A DNA stretch of 64,000 bases, from NCBI RefSeq assembly GCF_000813005.1, contig NZ_JSYP01000011.1, forward strand, positions 186,001 through 250,000. Direction: 5' to 3'. Every line of letters starts with the position of its first letter. The stretch's first letter is position 1. Source of the stretch: Flavobacterium sp. KMS. Its GTDB lineage: Bacteria > Bacteroidota > Bacteroidia > Flavobacteriales > Flavobacteriaceae. This document shows, one piece after another, positions 18,723 through 26,595 of the stretch. The notes under the pieces were generated by a model. It had not been told where the DNA came from. It searched no databases and was given only the letters and a program-made list of their open reading frames with translations. The position numbers and the translations under genes are program-made.

Positions 18723-19739
18723 TTAGTTTACAACAACATTGTCTAATTGTGTTGTTGTTATATCCGTTAGTTTGCCTTTTTTGGTTGTACTGTTTCCAAT
18801 CCAGTTATATGTTTTTCCGCCAGTATTTATTGTGATTCCGATAGAATCGTTGTTGTCATATATAGTATAAACAACATCTTTATTTTTAAATGTAACGGTA
18901 TTGTTCTTTTTGTCAAGAGTAAAATCGGGGTTCTGATAAACTGTATTTATAGGATAAGAAAACTCAACTTCATCATTTTTATCAATTAAAGCATAATTAA
19001 GCGTGCGGTCGTTGATGTTAAATAAAACAACTCGCTTCTGGTTTTTATCGACTGTAAAGGATAGTAGGGTTTTTATACCATCTTCATCAAGATTAATCGT
19101 CCTTTTTGATGTTAGTACCATTTTTTTGCCATCCCAATTTTCTTCGCTATAATTATTATAAGGATATCCCATTTGGTCTTCTTCAACTATCTTGACTACT
19201 TTCGGTTTGTTATTCTCGACAATAAATTCCGAGAACTGATGCCAGCAACATCCGCTTTTTGTCATTACGCTTATTTTCTTAGTCTCATAATCTACCTGAA
19301 ACATTCCGCAATAATTTTGAGCAAGTGCTGTAAATTCGGGACTGAATTTAAAACCATTTTTAGTTGCTAAATATATTTTAAAAGAAGGGCCGTGGTAGCA
19401 ACTGTTTTGTCCGTCTTCGATAGCAAAATCTTTAATTCCGTCAAAATTGTAATCCTCATACATTATTGAACTTTGTTCGCCATAAGGCAACTGTTTTATG
19501 TTTGCAAGTGCTTTTCCGTCATGTAAACTCAGTGCCAGTTCTTCAGCATCTACTTTTATAATTTGTTTTTGCGATTTAGTATCATAAATCGCAATCCAGC
19601 CTTTAGAAAAAACTTCGGATGTGTCTGCGATAAATATCTTTCCGTAATAATCCTTCGAAAAGTTATTTACTTTAAAAGTGACTTGTGCAAAAGTAAAGTT
19701 GAATAAAAGGACGAGTAAAGTTGTCGCTAAAAGTTTCAT
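18723..19739 (-). CDS. Secreted protein with XAC2610-like D-N-F-D-G segment
   Basis: A 338-residue exported protein (signal MKLLATTLLVLLFNFTFAQ). Residues about 90-175 contain YEDYNFDGIKDFAIED, a calcium-loop-like or FG-GAP-like motif found in XAC2610-type proteins. The cysteine-rich stretch NSCYHGPS, NYCGMF and SGCCWHQF follows. The C-terminal half is beta-rich and ends in a short lipocalin-like or substrate-recognition region. No catalytic motif is evident. It is the first gene of an operon with the LD-carboxypeptidase, an unknown secreted protein and yraN. Confidence 0.7.
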   Translation of the reverse strand: MKLLATTLLVLLFNFTFAQVTFKVNNFSKDYYGKIFIADTSEVFSKGWIAIYDTKSQKQIIKVDAEELALSLHDGKALANIKQLPYGEQSSIMYEDYNFDGIKDFAIEDGQNSCYHGPSFKIYLATKNGFKFSPEFTALAQNYCGMFQVDYETKKISVMTKSGCCWHQFSEFIVENNKPKVVKIVEEDQMGYPYNNYSEENWDGKKMVLTSKRTINLDEDGIKTLLSFTVDKNQKRVVLFNINDRTLNYALIDKNDEVEFSYPINTVYQNPDFTLDKKNNTVTFKNKDVVYTIYDNNDSIGITINTGGKTYNWIGNSTTKKGKLTDITTTQLDNVVVN

Positions 19740-19801
19740 TCTATATTAATATTATAAATGTCAATCCCTAGTATTTATGGGATAAATTAGATTTTGTAAA
19801 A

Positions 19802-19809
19802 CAAAGATA
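19802..19809 (-). promoter_or_regulatory. -7 box (TATCTTTG) of the 19739-16291 operon
   Basis: TATCTTTG on the minus strand matches the Bacteroidetes -7 consensus exactly. No clean TTG is seen 19-22 bases upstream. The resulting leader would be about 57 bases. Confidence 0.5.
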
Positions 19810-19914
19810 GCCATTATCAAAAGTAATTTAAAATATCTTAATTAAATGAATTAGATTTATAATTGAAAGAAATTTCTTTAATTTAAAGGTTTTTCTTTTT
19901 TAATATGAATTGCT

Positions 19915-20988
19915 ATGAGAACAATTACCTTTTCTATCTTTATATTTTTCAATTTATTGATGACACAATTACACGGACAAACAAAAAAGTACACGATTCA
20001 TACAGTGGCTTTTTATAACCTCGAAAATCTTTTTGATACCATAAAGAATCCGCATATTCTGGATGACGAATGGACACCAAATGGTACACGACATTGGACA
20101 TCTAAAAAATATTTTAAGAAATTAGACAATCTTGCCAGAGTGTTATCCGAAATTGGAACGCCAGAAAATCCTAATTCACCAACTTTTATTGGCTGTGCCG
20201 AAATAGAAAATAGGGGAGTTCTGGAGGATTTAATAAAACAACCTAAATTAATAGATAAAGAATACGGAATCATTCATTTTGATTCGCCCGATCAGCGAGG
20301 TATCGATGTGGCTTTACTATATCAGAAGAAACATTTTAAACCAGTTTCGTTTTCGAATATTCCGCTTGTTATTTATAAAAAGCCAACAGAAAATAGTGTC
20401 GATACAATCGCGAATAAAAAGAATCGGGTGTTTACAAGAGATCAATTACTTGTAACGGGATTTCTGGATGGGGAGGAAATTAATATAATTGTAAATCACT
20501 GGCCGTCACGTTCTGGAGGAGAACAAAAATCGAGTCCGTATCGTGAAGCTGCTGGGGCTTTAAACCGGAAAATAATTGATTCCTTGCAGCAAATAAATCG
20601 CAATGCCAAAGTTATTACAATGGGCGATTTAAACGATGGACCTTATAACAAAAGTGTAAAAGTTGCGCTTGGCGCGAAAGCCAATAAAGCCGATGTTCCA
20701 GAGTTTGGTGTTTACAATCCCTTTGAAGATATGGCAAAGAAAGGAATGGGAACTATCGCGTATAGAGATTCATGGGATGTTTTTGACCAAATCATGGTTA
20801 CAGAATCCTTGATTAAGACAGATTTCAGTTCCTATCGATTCTGGAAAGCAGGAATCTTCAATAAATCGTATTTAATACAAACTTCTGGCCAATACAAAGG
20901 ATATCCGCTTCGACATGCCACAACCGAAGTTGGTTACAGTGACCATTTTCCGGTTTATGTTTATCTTATTAAAGAGATGGGTTTTTAG
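19915..20988 (+). CDS. Secreted endonuclease/exonuclease/phosphatase family protein
   Basis: A 357-residue exported member of the EEP fold (signal MRTITFSIFIFFNLLMTQLHGQ). The metal and catalytic positions of the fold are visible: E96/E98 in CAEIENRGVL, NHWPSR at 194-199, GDLNDG with D238 and N240, and the terminal YSDHFPV. NHWPSR and GDLND are characteristic of the bacterial nuclease-like branch, so extracellular nuclease or phosphodiesterase activity is plausible. The substrate is not decided by the sequence. It is divergent from the 19739 gene and single, followed by a repeat-rich spacer. Confidence 0.9.
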   Translation: MRTITFSIFIFFNLLMTQLHGQTKKYTIHTVAFYNLENLFDTIKNPHILDDEWTPNGTRHWTSKKYFKKLDNLARVLSEIGTPENPNSPTFIGCAEIENRGVLEDLIKQPKLIDKEYGIIHFDSPDQRGIDVALLYQKKHFKPVSFSNIPLVIYKKPTENSVDTIANKKNRVFTRDQLLVTGFLDGEEINIIVNHWPSRSGGEQKSSPYREAAGALNRKIIDSLQQINRNAKVITMGDLNDGPYNKSVKVALGAKANKADVPEFGVYNPFEDMAKKGMGTIAYRDSWDVFDQIMVTESLIKTDFSSYRFWKAGIFNKSYLIQTSGQYKGYPLRHATTEVGYSDHFPVYVYLIKEMGF

Positions 20989-20993
20989 TTTTT

Positions 20994-21099
20994 AGTCACA
21001 GTTACAGTCGCAGTACCAGTTTACAACTGAAAACTGCGACTGGTACAGCGAATTGGTACAGCGAACTGCTACTGAATACTGGTACTAAAAACTGTGACT
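20994..21099. repeat. Cluster of interleaved inverted repeats upstream of the dioxygenase gene
   Basis: AGTCACAGTT (20994) pairs with AACTGTGACT (21090). CAGTCGCAGT (21005) pairs with ACTGCGACTG (21033). AGTACCAGT (21012) pairs with ACTGGTACT (21078). All are exact. The arms are built from CAGT/ACTG units and fill most of the space between the two genes. Confidence 0.75.
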
Positions 21100-21161
21100 G
21101 AACATCGAGACAGCGTACTTTTTATTAACTTAGCAGCTTAGTAACTTAGCACCTAAAAAAT

Positions 21162-21701
21162 ATGGCTATAGCAAAACCATTCAATCTTACTAAATGGATT
21201 GATGAAAACCGTCACTTACTTAAACCACCAGTTGCAAATAAAAATTTATATACCGAATCTGGTGATTATATTGTAATGGTTGTTGCGGGACCTAATGCCC
21301 GAAAAGACTATCATTATAATGAAACCGAAGAGTTGTTTTACCAACTAGAGGGAAGTATAAAAGTTATTATTCAGGAAGATGGCGAACGAAAGGAAATGGA
21401 ATTACATGCGGGAGATATGTATCTTCATCCTGCTCGTGTACCACATTCTCCAGTACGTTCAGAAGGCTCTATAGGTTTAGTAATCGAAAGAAAACGTGCA
21501 GGGAAAGGATATAAAGACGGATTGCTTTGGCATTGTGATAATTGCAATCATAAATTATACGAAGTATTTTTTGAGCTTCATAATATCGAGAAAGATTTCT
21601 TGCCACACTTCGAGCATTTTTATAATTCTAAAGATTTGAGAACCTGTACAAAATGTGGAACTGTAATGGAATCTGATCCAAGATTTATAGCCAAAAAATA
21701 A
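21162..21701 (+). CDS. nbaC: 3-hydroxyanthranilate 3,4-dioxygenase
   Basis: A cytosolic cupin dioxygenase that opens 3-hydroxyanthranilate, giving the precursor of quinolinate and so serving the kynurenine route of tryptophan breakdown and NAD synthesis. All key positions fall where the family has them: iron ligands H51, E57 and H95, and substrate arginines R47 and R99. The C-terminal rubredoxin-like metal site is C125, C128, C162 and C165. Length (179) is normal for bacterial enzymes. No other kynurenine-pathway gene is in the window. Also known as haaO. Confidence 0.97.
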   Translation: MAIAKPFNLTKWIDENRHLLKPPVANKNLYTESGDYIVMVVAGPNARKDYHYNETEELFYQLEGSIKVIIQEDGERKEMELHAGDMYLHPARVPHSPVRSEGSIGLVIERKRAGKGYKDGLLWHCDNCNHKLYEVFFELHNIEKDFLPHFEHFYNSKDLRTCTKCGTVMESDPRFIAKK

Positions 21702-21726
21702 TTCTGAGTTTTCTATTTAAAAGGTA

Positions 21727-21734
21727 TACTTTTG
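21727..21734 (+). promoter_or_regulatory. -7 box (TACTTTTG) upstream of leader ORF and corA
   Basis: TACTTTTG matches TAnnTTTG. It is 23 bases ahead of the small ORF at 21757. No exact TTG is present at the -33 distance (TTCTG at 21704 is the nearest). Confidence 0.45.
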
Positions 21735-21756
21735 CAAAAAAAAATAAATTATCCAC

Positions 21757-21801
21757 ATGGACGATTATTATTCGAGGAAGAAGAAAGATAAACAGAAATA
21801 G
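21757..21801 (+). CDS. Possible 14-residue leader peptide upstream of corA
   Basis: ATG to TAG encodes MDDYYSRKKKDKQK, with seven basic residues (six lysines and one arginine). It is the first ORF after a plausible -7 box and ends 45 bases before the corA ATG. The last codons overlap one arm of a hairpin. It is short enough to be chance in AT-rich DNA; conservation would decide. Confidence 0.3.
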   Translation: MDDYYSRKKKDKQK

Positions 21802-21849
21802 TTGTTGCATAATGCATGCGCTATTTCTATAATAACGTTTTGCATTATG
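21794..21849 (+). promoter_or_regulatory. Two mutually exclusive hairpins before corA, one covering its start codon
   Basis: AGAAATAG (21794-21801) pairs with CTATTTCT (21821-21828). CATAATGCA (21808-21816) pairs with TGCATTATG (21841-21849), whose last three bases are the corA ATG. The left arm of the second lies in the loop of the first, so both cannot form as simple hairpins. A translational attenuator is possible. Confidence 0.4.
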
Positions 21850-22773
21850 ATTACCTTTTACAAAAACAACAACGGATTATTCCCTACAGAAAACCGTGAA
21901 GACAACAAATGGATCAATGTAGTTTGCCCTACTCAGGAAGAAACTAAATTCTTACTCCAGGAGTTACAAATTCCAGAAGCTTTTTATAACGATATTGAAG
22001 ATATCGACGAAAGACCTCGTATAGAAATCGAAAACGGTTGGTTTCTTATCATCTTGCGAATTCCTTTTAAGAGCAATGATGCAAAATTACCTTTTAATAC
22101 AGCACCTTTAGGATTGATGTTTAAAGACGATGTTTTTGTGTCGCTTAGTTTTCATCAAACCGAGATTTTACCCGATTTTGTTTTATATACCCAACGTAAA
22201 AAATCGGATATTAGTAATCATTTCGATTTGGTTTTAAAATTGCTTCTGTCTTCAAGTATTTGGTTCTTAAAATACTTAAAGCAAATCAATCAGCGTATTC
22301 GATTGGCTGAAGATAATCTTGAAAAATCGATTAAAAATGAAGAATTACAAGCATTGCTTCAAATAGAAAAATGTTTGGTTTTCTTTATTACTTCCCTTAA
22401 AGGCAACGATATGTTGTTTCACCGAATTAAGAATCTTAAAAATCACAGAGATGATTTTGATCCTGTTTTAGTCGAAGATGTCGAGATTGAGTTACGTCAA
22501 GCGGAAGAAACGACAAATATCTACAGCAATATCCTGACCGGAATGATGGATGCTTATGCATCTGTAATCTCTAATAACTTAAATGTTATCATGAAAAGGT
22601 TAACTTCTATTTCGATAATATTGATGATTCCAACATTGGTGGCGAGTTTATACGGGATGAACGTTCCTAATAATCTTCAGGAAAACAATCACGGTTTCTT
22701 TATCATATTATTGATTTCATTATTAATATCAATTTGTGGTGTTTTCTTGTTCAAGAAAAAGAATATGTTTTAA
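21847..22773 (+). CDS. CorA-family magnesium/divalent cation transporter, copy 1
   Basis: A 308-residue inner-membrane channel of the CorA family that forms a pentamer carrying Mg2+ or Co2+ inward. The cytoplasmic alpha/beta domain comes first, then long helices, then two C-terminal membrane segments with the selectivity motif YGMN between them, and a basic tail (FLFKKKNMF). I start at the ATG at 21847; the frame runs to a TTG at 21802, but that extension lacks family similarity and contains the hairpin region. A second CorA gene follows 238 bases later. Confidence 0.93.
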   Translation: MITFYKNNNGLFPTENREDNKWINVVCPTQEETKFLLQELQIPEAFYNDIEDIDERPRIEIENGWFLIILRIPFKSNDAKLPFNTAPLGLMFKDDVFVSLSFHQTEILPDFVLYTQRKKSDISNHFDLVLKLLLSSSIWFLKYLKQINQRIRLAEDNLEKSIKNEELQALLQIEKCLVFFITSLKGNDMLFHRIKNLKNHRDDFDPVLVEDVEIELRQAEETTNIYSNILTGMMDAYASVISNNLNVIMKRLTSISIILMIPTLVASLYGMNVPNNLQENNHGFFIILLISLLISICGVFLFKKKNMF

Positions 22774-22857
22774 CTAGTTTTACGCATATCCAAACTCAAC
22801 AATAAAGAGGTATAAATATTCTTTCACGCAGATTTCACAAGATTTAAGCTGATGTAC

Positions 22858-22883
22858 GCAGATTTATTTACTTATAAATCTGC
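22858..22883. repeat. Hairpin within a degenerate CGCAGATTT repeat between the corA genes
   Basis: GCAGATTTA pairs with TAAATCTGC around an 8-base loop. The surrounding 22815-22915 stretch is built of ACGCAGATTT-like units, a kind of degenerate repeat also seen near 56110-56160. Confidence 0.6.
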
Positions 22884-23011
22884 TTTAATCTGTAATATCT
22901 GGGTGAAACAAAAATCATTTTGTTTGTTTTAAATCCTTAATCGTAACTTTATAGGTTTAAAATTAATTACGCCTAATAGGTTCAATCTTAATTAAAAAAC
23001 TAAATAGTATA

Positions 23012-23905
23012 ATGACTAAAAATATCTCCGAGAAAACATTTGAATCATTTAATTGGCTCGACATAAAAGGACCTACTGAAACACAATTAGAAGATGTTGC
23101 TAAAAAGTTTGATCTAGAGGTTTTTCCAGTCAAAGATTCGGTGGAGCATGGGCATTTACCTAAACTAGAAAAGATTAAAAACTTTGATTTTATCATTTTG
23201 AGGGCTTATACGGCAAATGAGTTTGATAACAATTCTACAGTAGAAGAACTGTCAAATAAAGTTGCTTTTTTTTATAATGAAAAGCAATTGATTACGATTC
23301 ATAGAACAGCATTTCCTTTTTTGGAAGATATTCACAAATCAGATTTGAAGTTTAAATCGGTTTACGAATTACTTATTCATATTTTTAAAGAAATCGTACA
23401 AACTTATAATGTACCCTCGCAATGGCAAACGGATCAGGTCGATGAAGTTGAGAAAACGATCTTCCTGAAAAAGGAAAACAAAATTTCGCTGGAAGATTTG
23501 TATTTCCAGAAAGCCGAAACAAGGATTAGTAAGAAGTTATTGGTGCTTACGCAAAATGTAATTAATAAGATTCATGTTCCAGACGAAAATTTGTCGGCAC
23601 TTGAGGATGTAAAAGATAATCTTGTTAAGCTCATCTTAGCCTATGAGGAAGCGATGGAGGATGCGATAAATTTAATGAACACTTTCTTGTCTGTAACGGC
23701 GCAAAAAAATAATGATGTGGTTAAACTATTAACAGTTTTCTCTGCTTTTTTCTTGCCTTTAACCTTTTTAGTTGGGGTTTATGGGATGAATTTTAAATTT
23801 ATGCCAGAATTGGAGTGGAAATATGGTTATTTGTACGCAATTATTTTTATGTTTGTCATGTGTTTTTTTATTTATATCTGGTTTAAAAAGAAAAACATTA
23901 TGTAA
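23012..23905 (+). CDS. CorA-family magnesium/divalent cation transporter, copy 2
   Basis: A 297-residue CorA homologue with the same plan as its neighbour: soluble N-terminal domain, long stalk helix, two C-terminal membrane segments, the YGMN selectivity motif and a lysine-rich C-terminus (WFKKKNIM). The two copies are clearly diverged, so this is not a recent duplication. They may differ in metal preference (Mg2+, Co2+, Zn2+) or direction of transport. It has its own 238-base upstream space and is probably a separate transcript. Confidence 0.93.
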   Translation: MTKNISEKTFESFNWLDIKGPTETQLEDVAKKFDLEVFPVKDSVEHGHLPKLEKIKNFDFIILRAYTANEFDNNSTVEELSNKVAFFYNEKQLITIHRTAFPFLEDIHKSDLKFKSVYELLIHIFKEIVQTYNVPSQWQTDQVDEVEKTIFLKKENKISLEDLYFQKAETRISKKLLVLTQNVINKIHVPDENLSALEDVKDNLVKLILAYEEAMEDAINLMNTFLSVTAQKNNDVVKLLTVFSAFFLPLTFLVGVYGMNFKFMPELEWKYGYLYAIIFMFVMCFFIYIWFKKKNIM

Positions 23906-23990
23906 CCACACGTAATAAAATTTTAATAGATAGATAAATTCAAATATATTTACATAAAAAAATATAACAATTTCTAACCAAAAAGTTACA

Positions 23991-25544
23991 ATGATAACAA
24001 TAGCAGAGCAATTCGGAATGAAAGACGCATTGGCGCAATTGGGTATAAAAGCCATAAACGAAGGAACATCAACCGGAATAAATAATTTTTCTTCAGGTGA
24101 TATTCTTGAAAGCTTTTCGCCAGTAGACGGAAAATTAATAGCATCGGTAAAAACATCTACAGCTGCCGATTACGAAAAAGTAATGCAAACAGCGACTGAA
24201 GCATTTAAGACATTTAGACTTATGCCAGCGCCACAACGTGGAGAAATCGTACGTCAGTTTGGAGAAAAATTACGTCAAAATAAAGAAGCTTTAGGTAAAT
24301 TGGTTTCTTACGAAATGGGGAAATCATTACAAGAAGGATATGGTGAAGTTCAGGAGATGATTGATATTTGTGATTTTGCAGTAGGATTATCACGTCAGCT
24401 TCACGGATTAACAATGCATTCAGAGCGTCCAGGACACCGTATGTATGAGCAATACCACCCAATGGGAATTGTTGGAATTATTTCGGCATTTAATTTCCCA
24501 GTGGCAGTTTGGTCATGGAACACGGCTTTAGCTTGGATTTGTGGAGATGTTTGCGTTTGGAAACCATCAGAGAAAACACCTCTTTGTGGTATAGCTTGCC
24601 AGAATATAATTGCACAGGTAATTAAAGAGAACAATCTTCCAGAAGGGATTTCTTGTTTAATTAATGGTGATTATAAAGTAGGAGAGTTAATGACTGCAGA
24701 TAAACGTATTCCTTTAGTATCAGCTACAGGTTCTACTCGTATGGGTAAAATTGTTGCGCAAACTGTTGCTGGACGTTTAGGTAAATCATTATTAGAGTTA
24801 GGAGGAAATAATGCAATCATTGTTACTCCAGATGCAGATATTAAAATGACTGTGATTGGTGCTGTTTTTGGAGCAGTAGGAACGGCAGGACAACGTTGTA
24901 CATCTACACGTCGTTTAATTATTCACGAAAGTATTTATGACAAAGTAAAAGATGCGATTGTTTCGGCTTACAAACAATTACGTATCGGAAATCCTTTGGA
25001 CGAAAATAATCATGTTGGTCCGCTAATCGATACTCAGGCGGTAGCGATGTATGCAAATGCTTTAACTAAAGTTGTTGCCGAAGGAGGTAAAATCCTTGTA
25101 GAAGGTGGTGTACTTTCTGGAGAAGGTTACGAAAGTGGATGTTATGTAAAACCAGCTATTGCTGAAGCTGAAAATTCATTTGAAATTGTACAACACGAGA
25201 CATTTGCTCCAGTTTTATATTTGATTAAATATAGTGGAACTGTAGAAAATGCTGTTGATATACAAAATGGAGTTGCTCAAGGGTTATCTTCTGCAATTAT
25301 GACTAATAATTTGCGTGAAGCAGAGTATTTCTTATCTGTTGTAGGATCAGATTGCGGAATTGCAAACGTAAACATTGGAACTTCTGGTGCAGAAATCGGT
25401 GGAGCCTTTGGTGGTGAAAAAGAAACTGGTGGAGGTCGTGAATCAGGTTCTGATGCTTGGAAAATATATATGCGTCGCCAAACTAACACTATCAATTATA
25501 CTACAAGTTTGCCATTGGCACAAGGAATAAAATTTGATTTGTAA
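23991..25544 (+). CDS. ALDH7-type aldehyde dehydrogenase (aminoadipate-semialdehyde type)
   Basis: A 517-residue NAD(P)+-dependent dehydrogenase. N168 in SAFNFP, E269 in LELGGNN and the nucleophile C303 in GQRCTSTRR are all present. NFPVAVWSWNTALAWICGD, KPSEKTPLC and CTSTRRL are typical of the ALDH7 group (human antiquitin, bacterial AmaB/Pcd), which oxidises alpha-aminoadipic semialdehyde/piperideine-6-carboxylate in lysine breakdown. Length fits ALDH7. It is a single gene ended by a strong terminator. A general semialdehyde role cannot be excluded. Confidence 0.85.
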   Translation: MITIAEQFGMKDALAQLGIKAINEGTSTGINNFSSGDILESFSPVDGKLIASVKTSTAADYEKVMQTATEAFKTFRLMPAPQRGEIVRQFGEKLRQNKEALGKLVSYEMGKSLQEGYGEVQEMIDICDFAVGLSRQLHGLTMHSERPGHRMYEQYHPMGIVGIISAFNFPVAVWSWNTALAWICGDVCVWKPSEKTPLCGIACQNIIAQVIKENNLPEGISCLINGDYKVGELMTADKRIPLVSATGSTRMGKIVAQTVAGRLGKSLLELGGNNAIIVTPDADIKMTVIGAVFGAVGTAGQRCTSTRRLIIHESIYDKVKDAIVSAYKQLRIGNPLDENNHVGPLIDTQAVAMYANALTKVVAEGGKILVEGGVLSGEGYESGCYVKPAIAEAENSFEIVQHETFAPVLYLIKYSGTVENAVDIQNGVAQGLSSAIMTNNLREAEYFLSVVGSDCGIANVNIGTSGAEIGGAFGGEKETGGGRESGSDAWKIYMRRQTNTINYTTSLPLAQGIKFDL

Positions 25545-25563
25545 GATTAGAATCATTTATATA

Positions 25564-25608
25564 AAAACCGCTTTTTTCCATATTATTTGGAAGAAGCGGT
25601 TTTTTTTA
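25564..25608 (+). terminator. Terminator of the ALDH7-type gene
   Basis: AAAACCGCTTTTTTCCA pairs with TGGAAGAAGCGGTTTT (one G-T), followed by a T-run. It starts 20 bases after the stop codon. Confidence 0.95.
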
Positions 25609-25742
25609 TTGCATAATTTATAGTGTTTTATTTAAATTCGCATTTAAGTATGAAATTTTTTGTTATTTCTGATGCTATTTTGGGTAAATAGTAGCAGAAA
25701 TAATAATAGAGTAACCAAATAATATTTTGAAAAATTATTAAA

Positions 25743-26555
25743 ATGAGTTTGATTTTTTTAGCAGGACTTACGCCTTATGGATATGGTTTTTTAGGAATAT
25801 TGGCATTGTCTGTTTTAATTGCGTATATGTGGCTTAAGTCATCGGGCAAAAAAGAAAAGATGGGATGTCTCTCCGTCGGGTTAACAGCTCTTGTTATTTG
25901 GTTTGCTTTAATGTTTCCTGCTTCTATATCTTTTTCGATTATAGAGAATGGGGCAAAAATTGCACAGATAGGAGTGGCTGTTTTTTGGTCTGTACTTTTA
26001 GTTTTGGCAGCATTCATTGTATTCAGCAAGAATAGAACGAGAGTTAAAAAAGTGCTTCTTACGATTTTTAAATACGTTTTGTTTTTAATAGTGCTCGGAT
26101 TGTTTTTAACGATGGTTGGCGGCTTAGCTTATTTTGTTTATTTAAGGCTTTTTACTCATGAAAAAGATGATTCTCCTATTTGGGTTGCTTTCTTATGTAT
26201 CTTTTTCTTGGCATCACTTATTTTGGCTGCTATTGGTCTTGTAATTCAAACTAAAGAAGGTAAGAAAAAAGAAAAGACCACTTTTTATAAATTAGAAGAA
26301 GCAAAGCTAAAACCCGATATGGTAGTGGAGTTAAATTTAGCTAATGCCAAAATAGATGAATTTCCCGTAGCGATTTTACAATTTAAAAATATTAAGTTTC
26401 TGACTTTAAGTAATAATAATATTAGTGAAATCCCCAACGAAGTAAATAAGTTGCAGCAATTAATAGGTTTGGATCTAAGTGGTAATCCTATTTCTGACGT
26501 AGAAAGAAATAAGATTCGTAAGTTGCTTGCTAATCAGGTCGAAATAGTGTTTTAA
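25743..26555 (+). CDS. Membrane protein with C-terminal leucine-rich repeats
   Basis: A 270-residue protein with four to five hydrophobic segments in the first 170 residues. A basic linker (KEGKKKEKT) and a C-terminal domain of about 80 residues follow. That domain contains roughly three leucine-rich repeats (VVELNLANAKIDEFP, IKFLTLSNNNISEIP, LIGLDLSGNPISDV). The charge distribution suggests the repeats face the cytoplasm, where they could bind a partner. I know no named family with this architecture. It is the first gene of a four-gene plus-strand operon with a GIDE-like protein, LemA and a small membrane protein, 40 bases before the next gene. Confidence 0.75.
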   Translation: MSLIFLAGLTPYGYGFLGILALSVLIAYMWLKSSGKKEKMGCLSVGLTALVIWFALMFPASISFSIIENGAKIAQIGVAVFWSVLLVLAAFIVFSKNRTRVKKVLLTIFKYVLFLIVLGLFLTMVGGLAYFVYLRLFTHEKDDSPIWVAFLCIFFLASLILAAIGLVIQTKEGKKKEKTTFYKLEEAKLKPDMVVELNLANAKIDEFPVAILQFKNIKFLTLSNNNISEIPNEVNKLQQLIGLDLSGNPISDVERNKIRKLLANQVEIVF

Positions 26556-26595
26556 TAACTTCTAAATATTGATAACCCTTTTTTAAATTCTAATA

